From Bacteroidota bacterium (GTDB taxonomy: Bacteria; Bacteroidota; Ignavibacteria; UBA10030; UBA6906): a stretch of 64,000 bases of DNA. Below, in pieces: positions 35,088 to 44,798 of this stretch (its first letter is position 1; each line of letters begins with the position of its first letter). Position numbers and translations under genes: made by a program. Location of the stretch: contig JAHBUR010000013.1 in NCBI GenBank assembly GCA_019637975.1, positions 60,195 to 124,194 of the forward strand, read 5' to 3'. The notes beneath the pieces were generated by a model. It was not told the DNA's origin. It did no database searches and saw only the letters and a program-made list of their open reading frames with translations.

Positions 35088-35118
35088 TTTGACTTTCCCC
35101 GTGTTTCGCGCTACCTTT
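35088..35118 (+). promoter_or_regulatory. Bacteroidetes-type promoter ahead of the SWIM-domain gene
   Basis: TTTG (35088-35091), 20 bases, then TACCTTT (35112-35118). The sequence around it resembles that at 33900, including a GATTGCCGAC-type stretch just upstream of both. Confidence 0.55.
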
Positions 35119-35282
35119 CCAGAGCGCCGTTGGGGGAGATTGGCCTTTCGCGTGAGACGGCAAAGCATCAAGAGCATCTACAGCGCAAGTAAACGACATA
35201 CGTCGTGATTTGTCCACCCGGTGGTATAAAAGGCGACATAGTGTTGTGAATGCAGTGGTTAAGCGCCATTGCAGGTCAATGT

Positions 35283-36260
35283 ATGAATGATAAATCCCAC
35301 ATAATTGAAATTGAAAGCGACTCAAGTGTCGGTACGTTCTACACCGTCGACACGAAGTTGCTTACTTGTACTTGCCCCTTTTTCTTGCGGGATCTTTCGA
35401 CTCTCCCCTTGGATGATCCTCAAAGACTGTGCAAACATCTTACGCAAGCGTTGGTCAGAACTGGAATTCCGGAGATCCTATCGCAGTATGCCAAGGATAT
35501 TCAGTGGTTCGCTCAACAGAAAGCTCGCTTTTCAGTCAAGGACTCCATCGGCAAGACTAAGAAACTGGCGCTCCCTGTTGGCGCTGTGCAGACCACAAAT
35601 GTTAGCAGAAAGCGAAAGTACTGTTACGTGGAAGGTTCGGCAGCTGGTAAGAAACTTTCTGCGGCGATACCATTGACTGGAGGAATGGTCAGCTACACCA
35701 TCGGTAACTTTCATGCGAGTTACGATACACAGTCACAGGAGAGTTCAATTCCAGTCGCATATCGGCACATGGAACAGGCGATAATCACTTGGATTGTAGT
35801 CGAGTACAACAAGGCAAAAAGGGATTCTGCGCCGCCCGCTGTGCCAAAGGAGGTAGAGTTAGAGTACACTGCAATCGAAAAGGAGTTTCCAGAGGAGAGC
35901 GTCAAGACGATTTCACTCGAGAACAAGAAGGGGCTAATTCAGTTTTTCGAAGTCGTCGACAACTTCGAGGAGGAAGAGTACTTTCATCTTCGGGGACAGG
36001 TCGGGAGGGAATCGATTGAGGCAATCATAAAGAAAGGCAATTCTGGCATCCTGTTTAGCATCAATGGAACCAAGGTCTACACTTTTGACGTGGCGCCCAC
36101 TAGGGAAGAATCTAATATTGATCTTTCTGAATTCGGCACGGCAACAACAACTCTTTCATCTGACCTATCCGACGGTTTCCCCAAAGGATATCGGTTCATT
36201 CAGAAAGCCGTACTGAAATGGCTTAAGGATGAGCATACTCGTATTGTTCGTTCATCATAA
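35283..36260 (+). CDS. SWIM-like zinc-finger protein with two repeated C-terminal modules
   Basis: The protein (325 residues from ATG 35283; 336 from ATG 35250) has an N-terminal SWIM-like motif: FYTVDTKLLTCTCPFF (C-x-C) and, 18 residues later, CKH (C-x-H). The rest shows two similar units of about 75 residues: YVEGSAAGKKLSAAIPLTGG to MEQAIITWIVVEYNK, and YFHLRGQVGRESIEAI to FIQKAVLKWLKDEH. I do not recognise this architecture. SWIM fingers bind DNA or protein. It stands alone behind its own promoter, and base usage looks more AT-rich than its neighbours, suggesting transfer. Confidence 0.6.
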   Translation: MNDKSHIIEIESDSSVGTFYTVDTKLLTCTCPFFLRDLSTLPLDDPQRLCKHLTQALVRTGIPEILSQYAKDIQWFAQQKARFSVKDSIGKTKKLALPVGAVQTTNVSRKRKYCYVEGSAAGKKLSAAIPLTGGMVSYTIGNFHASYDTQSQESSIPVAYRHMEQAIITWIVVEYNKAKRDSAPPAVPKEVELEYTAIEKEFPEESVKTISLENKKGLIQFFEVVDNFEEEEYFHLRGQVGRESIEAIIKKGNSGILFSINGTKVYTFDVAPTREESNIDLSEFGTATTTLSSDLSDGFPKGYRFIQKAVLKWLKDEHTRIVRSS

Positions 36261-36383
36261 ACACAAGAACCTGCAACGGCGCATAACAGAACCTATATTG
36301 AAAGGGCAGCGTAGGTAGGGTGTGGTGCACGTCCCGAGAAAAGCGATCGGGAGACTTTCATTGAATAGCAATTCAGGAACAAC

Positions 36384-36740
36384 ATGAGCACGCACGATCA
36401 GCGCATCGCACAAATGTCCTTCGCCTCGGTCTATCCGATGTATGTCGCAAAAGTGGAGAAGAAAGGCAGAACGAAGAAAGAGCTGCATCTGGTCATCGAG
36501 TGGTTAACAGGCTTCGATAACAAAAAGCTGCAGGAATTGATTAAGGCAAAAGTGACGTTTGAGGAATTCTTCCGGCGAGCGTCGCTAAACCCCAATGCAC
36601 ACCTCATCACCGGAGTCATCTGCGGGTATCGTGTGGAGGAGATCAAAGATCCGCTGACCCGACAGGCCAGGTATTTGGACAAGTTAGTGGATGAACTGGC
36701 GAAAGGCAGAAAAATGGAGAAGATTCTGCGCGGCTCGTAG
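36384..36740 (+). CDS. DUF2200-family protein
   Basis: The 118-residue protein matches DUF2200 along its length: [56 protein letters not shown] and [20 protein letters not shown]. The function is unknown; members are small cytosolic proteins. It is not joined to either neighbour. Confidence 0.85.
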   Translation: MSTHDQRIAQMSFASVYPMYVAKVEKKGRTKKELHLVIEWLTGFDNKKLQELIKAKVTFEEFFRRASLNPNAHLITGVICGYRVEEIKDPLTRQARYLDKLVDELAKGRKMEKILRGS

Positions 36741-36786
36741 AGTGGTGGAACGGTTCGGTTCACTACTCCCGTCCGGTGAATGCAAT

Positions 36787-37107
36787 CTACTCCAGCACCA
36801 CCGCAGTTCCGCTTGCGCTCACCATCAGCATGCTGCCGTTTGCGCCGATCGTTTCGTAATCGAGATCGACGCCGATGACCGCGTTTCCTCCCATCATCTG
36901 TGCCTGCTGGCTCATTTCCGCAATGGCAATGTCCTTTGCCTTGCGAAGTTCCTCCTCGTACGCCGCCGAGCGCCCGCCGACAATATCACGGATTCCGGCA
37001 AACAGGTCTTTGAACAGGTTTGCGCCCATGATCGCCTCGCCGCTCACAATGCCGATGTAGCGGGTGACTTTTCTTCCTTCAAGAACATTGGTTGTTACGA
37101 CTAACAT
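36787..37107 (-). CDS. YbjQ-family protein (DUF74)
   Basis: The 106-residue protein begins [19 protein letters not shown] and contains [20 protein letters not shown] and [16 protein letters not shown], all hallmarks of YbjQ. The family forms pentamers of unknown function and is named as a possible heavy-metal-binding group. It starts 14 bases after the frameshifted YeaQ-like gene and is the last of a minus-strand run beginning with the rhomboid gene. Confidence 0.9.
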   Translation of the reverse strand: MLVVTTNVLEGRKVTRYIGIVSGEAIMGANLFKDLFAGIRDIVGGRSAAYEEELRKAKDIAIAEMSQQAQMMGGNAVIGVDLDYETIGANGSMLMVSASGTAVVLE

Positions 37108-37121
37108 AGTTGCCTTCTTCG

Positions 37122-37374
37122 TTATGATGATTTCTTTTTAAACATCCGGTACAGGAACAGCAGCAGCATTGCGCCGGCTACCGACATGATGAAGCCTGCC
37201 GCCTGGCCTTCGGCGTACAAGTTCAGGAACTGGCCGAGGTACGTGGCAACAAACGAGCCGCCGATCCCTAACAGAATGGTGATAATCCAGCCGCCGGGAT
37301 CTTTTGCCGGGCATGAGAAGTTTCGCAATCGCCCCGACAATAAGCCCGATGAAAATCGTCCAGAGAATACCCAT
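37122..37374 (-). pseudogene. YeaQ/YmgE (GlsB)-family membrane protein, frameshifted
   Basis: Two frames together encode one small hydrophobic protein: frame one MGILWTIFIGLIVGAIAKLL then MPGK, and frame two KDPGGWIITILLGIGGSF onward to [11 protein letters not shown]. The frames join at an A run (AAAA, plus-strand T at 37302-37305), where one extra A shifts the frame; removing it restores an 83-residue protein. GGAG lies six bases before the ATG at 37374. It could be a true mutation, a sequencing or assembly error, or a +1 slippage site. Confidence 0.75.
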
Positions 37375-37418
37375 GATGTACTCCTTTTTTAGATGTGGTG
37401 AAGAATGGATGAACGCAG

Positions 37419-37985
37419 CTACGTCGTCCGTATCAGCTTCCTGTACAGAATCCGGGTACTGACAACGAGTACAACAACAACAAGTACGGCTGCCACGAGA
37501 GGCACAAGAATAGCGAGCACAGAGAGCGTTACCGCTCCGCCCGCTTCGGCCGTTGAAACAACGGGATTGCCCAGTCCGCCGGTTGACATGGATGAACTCA
37601 GGCGCGTAACACCGGTGAACGCCTGCACCAATCCGGCGATTCCGCCGCCCGCGATGATTGCCAACGTCCATTGCAGGAACGGACTCATGCCGACAACAGA
37701 CGAGGCCATTGCAATTGAGCCGGCCACAACCGCGGCAGGGGTTGCAATAACGTCGAGCAGATGATCAACCCACGGGATGTAATAGCCGGCAATTTCCACA
37801 ACGGTTGCAACGCCGAATGCAATAAGAGCGGGAAGAGTTCCGACCCACTCAAAGCCGGAGGCGAGGGAGAGATGTCCGGCGTAGGAGGCAATGCTTATTG
37901 CCAGCAACGGAACAAACACACGAAAGCCGCAGGCCGCCGCAAGCGCAACGCCTACCAGAATGCTGACGACGGTCTCCGATTCCAT
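37419..37985 (-). CDS. DUF4126-family membrane protein
   Basis: The 188-residue protein has five or six hydrophobic segments: ILVGVALAAACGFRVFVPLL, ALIAFGVATVVEIAGYYIPW and GLVQAFTGVTRLSSSMSTGG. These match the DUF4126 family. The family is uncharacterised, cytoplasmic-membrane bound. It lies 13 bases downstream of the rhomboid gene stop on the same strand and 44 bases before the YeaQ-like start. Confidence 0.8.
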   Translation of the reverse strand: MESETVVSILVGVALAAACGFRVFVPLLAISIASYAGHLSLASGFEWVGTLPALIAFGVATVVEIAGYYIPWVDHLLDVIATPAAVVAGSIAMASSVVGMSPFLQWTLAIIAGGGIAGLVQAFTGVTRLSSSMSTGGLGNPVVSTAEAGGAVTLSVLAILVPLVAAVLVVVVLVVSTRILYRKLIRTT

Positions 37986-37998
37986 AGCGCATCCGTTA

Positions 37999-38757
37999 TC
38001 AAACGCTACTGAAGCGGTTGAGGAATCCTTTCTCAACTTCGGTCAGACTCGTCACGCCTTTTGCGTCGAGCTTTGCCATGATGCGGTCGTATTCCTCGCG
38101 GTTTATTTCATGCAAGCGATCGCGCTGTATTGCCTTCCAGCGCTGGACATCGCCAATGGAAGCGATCGGTTCGACAATCTGCCGCTGTAAGTGTTTGAGT
38201 TGCTCGGTGTGACGGAGAATCTTGATGTAGGCGAATCCGCCGACAAATCCGCCGAGATGGGCAAAATGGGCAATGCCGTCGCTCACGGCTCCGAACCCGC
38301 CGAACAGCGCGAGCAGCGTCATGATTGCAACCATGATGCGGACTTCGACCGGCAGAATCCCCCAAATAAACACTTTGTCACGCGGCCAGAACATTGCGTA
38401 CGCAATCAGTACGCCGAACAACGCCCCGGATGCTCCGATGATTGGTGAGAAAGGATTGAATACAAGCGAGAGTACCGCCCCCATCAATCCGCTGACGAAG
38501 TAAAGGCCGAGAAAGTGCTTGCTGCCCAACTCGGTTTCAAGCCGCGGCCCGAAGAAGAACAAGCCGAGCATGTTGAACGCAATGTGCCAGAACCCGCTGA
38601 TGTCGTGCAGGAACATGTACGTGACGATCGTCCACGGCCGGTTGAAAAAATCAAACGGCACGAATGCGAAGTACTGCAAGATCAGCGGGCGAAATACCGT
38701 CAGCACGTACACAACAACATTCGCAATAATAAGTCTCAAAACCCAGGGTGTGAGCAT
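37999..38757 (-). CDS. Rhomboid-family intramembrane serine protease
   Basis: The 252-residue protein has six hydrophobic helices with the rhomboid signatures: HIAFNMLGLFFFGP (loop-helix with His), the catalytic Ser motif GASGALFG and the catalytic His in AHLGGFVGG. It cleaves transmembrane substrates. The C-terminal 70 residues form a charged cytosolic tail (RQIVEPIASIGDVQRW). It is 27 bases downstream of the metallopeptidase gene. Confidence 0.9.
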   Translation of the reverse strand: MLTPWVLRLIIANVVVYVLTVFRPLILQYFAFVPFDFFNRPWTIVTYMFLHDISGFWHIAFNMLGLFFFGPRLETELGSKHFLGLYFVSGLMGAVLSLVFNPFSPIIGASGALFGVLIAYAMFWPRDKVFIWGILPVEVRIMVAIMTLLALFGGFGAVSDGIAHFAHLGGFVGGFAYIKILRHTEQLKHLQRQIVEPIASIGDVQRWKAIQRDRLHEINREEYDRIMAKLDAKGVTSLTEVEKGFLNRFSSV

Positions 38758-38784
38758 CTCGCAAAAGAAATATGAATGTTCAGA

Positions 38785-40839
38785 TCATTTGGCGATGTCA
38801 ATCGCCTTACGCGTTGCGAGGATCATTGCCTCCGCGCCGACGGGCAAGCCCGTTGCATGCTTCATCCACAAATCGGGAGCAAATGCCCCGAAGCGCGCCA
38901 TCCGCTCGAACTCTGCTCCGAGATTCCCCTTTTCCTGTATCTTCTCATCAATCTGATGGGCGATCAAATGACCGAGCGGGTAGTCCGGCAGATACAGGAA
39001 CGAGTGAATCATGTGTGAGTAAATGCCGAGCAACACAACATCCTTCTTGTTGAACACCGGCTCGTAGTACGAATTCCAGACGTCCTGAGCAATGCGCAGA
39101 GTCGCTTCTTTCAATTGCGCCGGCGTTGCATTCGGGTTTTCGTACATCCAATGCCAGACATCCATGTCCACCAGCGCGACGCCTGCAATTTCGTATGTTG
39201 CCCAGAAATCGTTGATGGTTTTGAGGGCTCTGCTTCTTGCATCCGGCTTGGCGAGGCCGAGTAATTCCAGATCTTTTGCTTGAAAGACGAATGCGAGCGC
39301 TTCGGTGAATGCCGTGTTCGGCACCCCGTTCAGCAGCCAATGGTCGATGAGGTTGAGGGAGAACGTCTGTTCGACGTTGTGTCCGAGTTCATGAATGGCA
39401 ATGTTGAAGCCTTTGTAATTCATTCCCCCTTTCTCCACACGGGTTCGTAACGCCGCCGGTGCTGAACGCAGCTGCGCTCCCCAGGCGTGGCCGGAGCCGC
39501 GGGCAGGCTCGACGACAATGTTGTCGGCCAGCATCTTTGCGCGAGCGGCACTGAACCCGAGTCTCTGGAGAATATTCGGCATGTCCTTTTTGAACGCCAG
39601 AGCAGTAGGATATTTTTTAGTCACGATCTTGTCGAGCGCGGACTCGCTGTATGTGCTGCGCGGCCGGAAACCATTGTACCAGATATCGAACGGCTCAAGC
39701 GAACGCCGCAGCCGCTTTTCGATCAGAGTGGCGATTTCACGCACGAGAGGGGATGAAACAACATCCAACAACATCTTCCTTACTCGCTCTTCGGGGATCT
39801 CCCGTTCCTCGTCGAACTTGCGGGCGATATGTGTGGGAGTTGTGGGTGAGAATGGATCGGCTCTGCGGACTGCCTGATATGTTTTCAGCAGAACCTCATA
39901 ACGCCGGTCGGGCTCCGGCGCATTGTCCACCCGCACAACCGGAGGTGGCGTTCCATCGGATTCCGACGCAGCGGCGCCCGTTACTTCGTTTGTAAATGGA
40001 TTCCAGTCAACAGCAGAATTGTTCACTGCGACGGCGGGAATAGTCTGCGTAACAATCCGCTCCATTACTTTCTGAATAATCCTCTGCTTTTCAAGTCCCT
40101 TGTCGCCTTCAGCAAAATTCGCTTTGATTTCATCGCGGAGATTCCAATGGGAAAGCAACCGCAGGCCCTGCGGGAAGAGTCGCTCGCTCTTCTCGCTCAA
40201 CACATTGTGCATGTAGATGTTATATTCTGCGATGTACCGGTCGGCTTCACCCGCCGCTTCGGCAATTGCCTGATTCACATCGGGCGGAATGCGTTTGGAG
40301 AATTTCTGCGCGAGACGCGCCTCGGCCCATTGCCTCCGGCTCCAATTCGTTCCCTCATTGAGTCGCTGTTCAAGAGTTGTAAGCGGGAAGTTCAGGAGAA
40401 CAACGAAAGCAAGTTTGTTCGAGAAGAAATCCTCGACAACATGAGCTCTCGGATCGTATCCCGCAAACGCCTGGTCGTACGGTTGTATCGGACCGTAATC
40501 CAAATCCGACTGTCTGCGTAAGGCACGCGTAATCTCCAACATGTGTCCGTCCAATTGCTCCATCAGAAACTGGTAGCGGGCGAACATCGTGTCGAGTTCC
40601 GCTTGTGTGCCGGCGAAATGTTCCTTCACAAACGCTTCAAACGCTGCATTATCACCGTCTTCCTTGCGCCAGAGACTCGAAACCTGCCTCATCCCGCGCA
40701 AGAGGCGGACCCGTTCGGACTCTGCATATTTTTGACCGAGTTCAGCTTCAAGTTTTGCAAACGTCTCAGCGTGTTGCGCAAACATCATCTGCGTACATAC
40801 AATAAGAGAAAAGCACAAAATCCATAATCGGCAAAGCAT
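38785..40839 (-). CDS. Exported gluzincin metallopeptidase (M3/M2-like)
   Basis: The 684-residue protein has a signal peptide (to about residue 21) and is mostly helical. The zinc site HELGH is at residues 483-487 within GFNIAIHELGHNVEQ, with a downstream FTEALAFVFQ that may supply the third ligand. The gluzincin M3/M2 fold (oligopeptidase/ACE-like) is the best guess; exact family not certain. The ATG at 40839 follows AAGGAGG by four bases. It may be the first gene of the rhomboid/DUF4126/YbjQ run. Confidence 0.75.
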   Translation of the reverse strand: MLCRLWILCFSLIVCTQMMFAQHAETFAKLEAELGQKYAESERVRLLRGMRQVSSLWRKEDGDNAAFEAFVKEHFAGTQAELDTMFARYQFLMEQLDGHMLEITRALRRQSDLDYGPIQPYDQAFAGYDPRAHVVEDFFSNKLAFVVLLNFPLTTLEQRLNEGTNWSRRQWAEARLAQKFSKRIPPDVNQAIAEAAGEADRYIAEYNIYMHNVLSEKSERLFPQGLRLLSHWNLRDEIKANFAEGDKGLEKQRIIQKVMERIVTQTIPAVAVNNSAVDWNPFTNEVTGAAASESDGTPPPVVRVDNAPEPDRRYEVLLKTYQAVRRADPFSPTTPTHIARKFDEEREIPEERVRKMLLDVVSSPLVREIATLIEKRLRRSLEPFDIWYNGFRPRSTYSESALDKIVTKKYPTALAFKKDMPNILQRLGFSAARAKMLADNIVVEPARGSGHAWGAQLRSAPAALRTRVEKGGMNYKGFNIAIHELGHNVEQTFSLNLIDHWLLNGVPNTAFTEALAFVFQAKDLELLGLAKPDARSRALKTINDFWATYEIAGVALVDMDVWHWMYENPNATPAQLKEATLRIAQDVWNSYYEPVFNKKDVVLLGIYSHMIHSFLYLPDYPLGHLIAHQIDEKIQEKGNLGAEFERMARFGAFAPDLWMKHATGLPVGAEAMILATRKAIDIAK

Positions 40840-40943
40840 ATTCCCTCCTTGATCAGCATCAGAATATGATCAGCTATTGGAACAATACTGCTGCGAACAA
40901 ATGCAACATAGGTTTTTTGGTTGAGAGTTTCAATTCGCTGACC

Positions 40944-43900
40944 TCAGCGCGGTTTCCAATCAGGTACACGTCCCGGCGTCCACGGGGCTCCGGAACGTTC
41001 CATCGCCGCCTCGAGATTCTTGACATCCACCTCTATCAATGTTTTCAGTTTGGCGAGAACGGACGCAAATTCTCCGGCAGCAATATCATACCCGCGTGTG
41101 TGTGTTGCGGTCGGCGCTGAAGTTGACAGCCATTGGTCGTAGATAATTCCCATCACTCTGTCGCGGATAGCAGGAGGCACATCAACGCTGCGGGACTTTT
41201 TTGTATTGTCGCCGGTCAGTGCCAGCAGGATTTCCCTGCTCTTCGCGTCGATAGCCGTCACGTCGTCGCGAAGTGTCGGTGCTGCGCCCGGTGTATCGTG
41301 AAGGGCTTTCTTCCAGTAGGGGAGTTTGTTCCTGATTTCTCCGGCAACGCGTATTGCGCCGGTCATTGCCCGCTCGAGTTCTCCAACCTTGGCTTGAAAT
41401 GCAAGAAGTGCCGCCCGATCCGCTGCAGGCAGCGACGGGGTGCCGAGTACAACACAGGTAAACGTCTGGGGACCGGCAAGCGGTGTCGTTACGCCATTCA
41501 CTCTCTTTGCAATACTTACATTGTATGTGCCGGGAAGGGCAAGCACTCCCTGCTCGCCTTCATCAAACGGGTTGTCGCCCGGGCCGGAAAGATCCGTCGG
41601 TGATGTGGCCGCGTATCGAAGATCCCACGATAGCCTGGTGAATCCTGTCGAGTTCTTTCCGTTCAAACGGCGTACGATGTTGCCTTCCCGATCCGTTATT
41701 GTGAGGATGATTGCCGGCTCTTCCTCGGTATCCTCCGCACGCAACTCTTCCCACGAAGGGATGCGCGGAGTTCCGCCTTTCTTGATGATCTCCTTTTCCT
41801 CATCCTGGCGCGCCTTCTTTTTGGTTTTGTAGGCATCTTTCAAATAATAGGTGAACGTCGCGCCGAACGGGGGATTGTCGGCGGCAAAGTACGAATCTCC
41901 TTGAAACGCCTTTCCCTTCATACCGAGCGGGCGTGATTCAATATACATCAGCGCCTCCTTCGGCGTGAACAGCAGGGCCTCCTTTTCAAGATCCTGTATC
42001 GTGAGAGTTCGCAACGGAGTATAGTCGTCGAGAATGTAGAAGCCGCGTCCGAATGTGCCCAGCACTAAGTCGTTTTCCCGCCGCTGGATGGCGATGTCTC
42101 TCACGGCAATCGTCGGCACTCCGCCTTTCAACCGGGTCCATCTTGTTCCGCCGTCAATGGTAACGTAGACGCCGAATTCTGTTCCGGCAAAAAGAAGCTT
42201 CGGATTCACGTGATCTTCAACGACGGCATACACCGTACCGTTGGCGGGAAGATTGCTGCTGATGGATGTCCACGTCCGGCCTGCATCGACGCTTTTCAGA
42301 AGATACGGCTTGAAGTCGGCGTTCTTGTGATTGTCGAATGCAGCGTAGACTGTATTGGCATCATGCAGCGACGCTTCGAGGCGGCTCACGTAAGCCATCT
42401 CCGCAACGCCGGGAAACTTCTCGATCTTTCTCCATGTTGTGCCGCCGTTTTCCGTCACCTGAATCAGGCCGTCATCAGTCCCGGCATAGATCAGGCCTTC
42501 CTTTTTGGGAGATTCGGAAAGGGAAACGATATTGCCGAATTGTGATGTGGAAGAATTTTTTGCCACAGCGTCCATACTCCAGATTCTCTCCATGACGGGA
42601 AGCGTGTTGCGATCAATCTGCCGCGTCAGGTCACCGCTGATAGGAGTCCACGAATCACCCCGATCATCACTGCGAAACACTCGTTGCGCGGCAAAGTAGA
42701 GGCGCGTGTGCTTATGCGGACTGATGATAAGCGGCGAATCCCAGTTCCAGCGCAATGCCGGATCGCCTTTATCCTCTTTGGGTTGAATGCCGACCTGCTC
42801 GCCTGTTCTTCTGTCGAAGCGTACCAACACGCCGTATTGGGATTCGGAATAGACGATATTCGGATCTTCCGGATCGATACGAGTGAAGAAGCCGTCGCCG
42901 CTCGTTGTCACAAACCAATCTGAGTTGACGATCCCCGAAGAACTGATCGTGCGCGACGGGCCGCCGAGCGTGAAGTTATCCTGTGTGCCGCCGTACACAA
43001 AATAGAAGGGCTTGGAATTGTCAACTTCGACACGATAGAATTGCGTGACGGGCAGATTTGCCTTGAAGTTCCATGTCGCTGCACGATCGAAGCTTTCATA
43101 TATCCCGCCGTCTCCGCCGACAATATAGTGATTCGTATTGTCGGGATTGATCCAGAAAGCGTGGTCGTCGACATGCCTGTTGCTGCCGCCGAGGTTGCTG
43201 AATGTCTTGCCTCCGTCGTTCGTCACTTTCAGAAATACATCCATCGAATACACCCGGTCGACCTCCTTCGGGTCGCAGAATAATTCGTTGTAGTATTGCG
43301 GACTTCCGCTTATGTAATCGCTCCGCTTTTCCCATGAGGCGCCGCGATTTGTCGAGCGATAGAAGCCCCCTTTCCGGTTCGGCAGTTCAATGATGGCATA
43401 CAGGACATCGGGATTCACCGGCGAAATCGCAAGGCCGATGCGCCCGACGTCGCCCGTTGGCAAACCGCCGGCCAGTTTTTTCCAACTCTTTCCTGCATCT
43501 TCCGATTTGTAGATGGCGGATTCCGGTCCGCCGTTGATGAGTGTGAAGACGTGACGTCTTCGCTGATATGCTGCGGCGTACAGGACGTCCGGGTTGCGCG
43601 GATCCATCACAATATCGCTTACTCCGGTGTGTTTGCTGATAAAGAGGACGGAATCCCACGACGTGCCGCCATTTGTCGTTTTGAACAAACCGCGGTCGCC
43701 GCCGGGTCCCCACAGCGGCCCTTGAGCCGCAACATACACAATGTTCGAGTTGCGCGGATCGACGAGGATTTTGCCGATGTGCTCGGATTTCTTCAACCCC
43801 ATATTCTTCCAACTCTTGCCGCCGTCATCCGAACGATACACGCCGTCGCCGTACGACACGCTGCGCTGGCTGTTGTTCTCGCCGGTTCCAACCCAGACAA

Positions 43901-44222
43901 CGAAGGGGTTGTTGGGATCAATCGTGACGCATCCGATTGAATACGATTCCTCGCCGTCAAAAATCGGTTCGAACGTTGTTCCGGCATTGGCCGTTTTCCA
44001 GACGCCGCCCGATGCGACGGCAATGTACCACTCGCTTGTATTGCCGGGATTGACAGCAATGTCGCCGATGCGCCCCGACGTGAGCGCCGGGCCGATGGAT
44101 CGAAATTTCAATCCTTCAAATGCTGATGAACCCAGCTTGCTCCCGTCTTGCTTCCCTTGAGAGAATGAACGTGTTGATAACAGAAGAAGTGAAGCGAAGA
44201 AAATATAGGATATGCGTTTCAT
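40944..44222 (-). CDS. Secreted VPS10/sortilin-like BNR propeller protein
   Basis: The 1092-residue exported protein (signal peptide ending FSQG) has many Asp-box repeats: TANAGTTFEP, RSDDGGKSWKN, TTNGGTSWD, SEDAGKSWKK, STNRGASWE, DDRGDSWTP, SVDAGRTWTS. They form a multi-bladed propeller of the VPS10/sortilin type, followed by a helical C-terminal region from about residue 960. No T9SS sorting domain is seen. Such proteins are common in Bacteroidota and often called glycosyl hydrolase-like; activity unproven. GGAG precedes the ATG. Confidence 0.85.
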   Translation of the reverse strand: MKRISYIFFASLLLLSTRSFSQGKQDGSKLGSSAFEGLKFRSIGPALTSGRIGDIAVNPGNTSEWYIAVASGGVWKTANAGTTFEPIFDGEESYSIGCVTIDPNNPFVVWVGTGENNSQRSVSYGDGVYRSDDGGKSWKNMGLKKSEHIGKILVDPRNSNIVYVAAQGPLWGPGGDRGLFKTTNGGTSWDSVLFISKHTGVSDIVMDPRNPDVLYAAAYQRRRHVFTLINGGPESAIYKSEDAGKSWKKLAGGLPTGDVGRIGLAISPVNPDVLYAIIELPNRKGGFYRSTNRGASWEKRSDYISGSPQYYNELFCDPKEVDRVYSMDVFLKVTNDGGKTFSNLGGSNRHVDDHAFWINPDNTNHYIVGGDGGIYESFDRAATWNFKANLPVTQFYRVEVDNSKPFYFVYGGTQDNFTLGGPSRTISSSGIVNSDWFVTTSGDGFFTRIDPEDPNIVYSESQYGVLVRFDRRTGEQVGIQPKEDKGDPALRWNWDSPLIISPHKHTRLYFAAQRVFRSDDRGDSWTPISGDLTRQIDRNTLPVMERIWSMDAVAKNSSTSQFGNIVSLSESPKKEGLIYAGTDDGLIQVTENGGTTWRKIEKFPGVAEMAYVSRLEASLHDANTVYAAFDNHKNADFKPYLLKSVDAGRTWTSISSNLPANGTVYAVVEDHVNPKLLFAGTEFGVYVTIDGGTRWTRLKGGVPTIAVRDIAIQRRENDLVLGTFGRGFYILDDYTPLRTLTIQDLEKEALLFTPKEALMYIESRPLGMKGKAFQGDSYFAADNPPFGATFTYYLKDAYKTKKKARQDEEKEIIKKGGTPRIPSWEELRAEDTEEEPAIILTITDREGNIVRRLNGKNSTGFTRLSWDLRYAATSPTDLSGPGDNPFDEGEQGVLALPGTYNVSIAKRVNGVTTPLAGPQTFTCVVLGTPSLPAADRAALLAFQAKVGELERAMTGAIRVAGEIRNKLPYWKKALHDTPGAAPTLRDDVTAIDAKSREILLALTGDNTKKSRSVDVPPAIRDRVMGIIYDQWLSTSAPTATHTRGYDIAAGEFASVLAKLKTLIEVDVKNLEAAMERSGAPWTPGRVPDWKPR

Positions 44223-44258
44223 GGAGATGCTCCTTTTGCTGTCTGTGTATGCTGCTCA

Positions 44259-44798
44259 CTACCTGCCTCTTTCCTCCCACTCCCCTCTCAAAACTACATA
44301 CATCAACTGGTCGATATGTTTGCCGTCTTTCGTGACGGATTTTCTCATGCGTGATTCACAGGTGAATCCGGCCTTTTCAAGTACCCGGCTTGATGCCGGA
44401 TTCCACTCGAATACACCGGCAAAGAGCCGGACAATATCGAAATTCGTGAAGGCATAGTCGACGACGGCTTTGACCGCGGCAGTTGCAATTCCTTTTTTCC
44501 AGAAGGGCTCTCCGACCCAGTAGCCCAACTCCGCCGAGTGACGGTACACATCAGGCTGTATGTGAATGCCGATTCCGCCGATTACTTCCTGAGGCGATGC
44601 AATAGCCCAACCCGTTTCGGGCTGATGCTTCTTCACGGCGCGCAGCCACCGTTTCGCGTCCTGTACTGTATAGGGATAGGGAAACGAATCGCGAAGGTTG
44701 ATGGAGACATGCCGGTTGTTGGCGTACTTTGCAATTGCTTCCGCATCGGTAACGGCGAAGCTCCGCACACACCAATCGTCGAAGAGCCGAAGAATCAC
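44259..44798 (-). CDS. GNAT-family N-acetyltransferase (RimJ/RimL-like)
   Basis: The 179-residue protein has the GNAT core: YPYTVQDAKRWL, AIASPQEVIGGIGIH, ELGYWVGEPFWKKGIATAAV (acetyl-CoA loop) and FEWNPASSRVLEKAGF, then the RimJ/L-like C terminus. It transfers acetyl groups to an N terminus or small molecule. The GTG start (44798) overlaps the helicase stop in GTGA, so it is made with the helicase. Confidence 0.88.
   Translation of the reverse strand: MILRLFDDWCVRSFAVTDAEAIAKYANNRHVSINLRDSFPYPYTVQDAKRWLRAVKKHQPETGWAIASPQEVIGGIGIHIQPDVYRHSAELGYWVGEPFWKKGIATAAVKAVVDYAFTNFDIVRLFAGVFEWNPASSRVLEKAGFTCESRMRKSVTKDGKHIDQLMYVVLRGEWEERGR

Noticed and set aside
37138..37671. Longer minus-strand frame that joins the YeaQ-like start to an upstream unrelated reading
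   Set aside because: Upstream of 37374 it overlaps the DUF4126 gene in another frame and shows no conserved pattern; only the YeaQ part is real.
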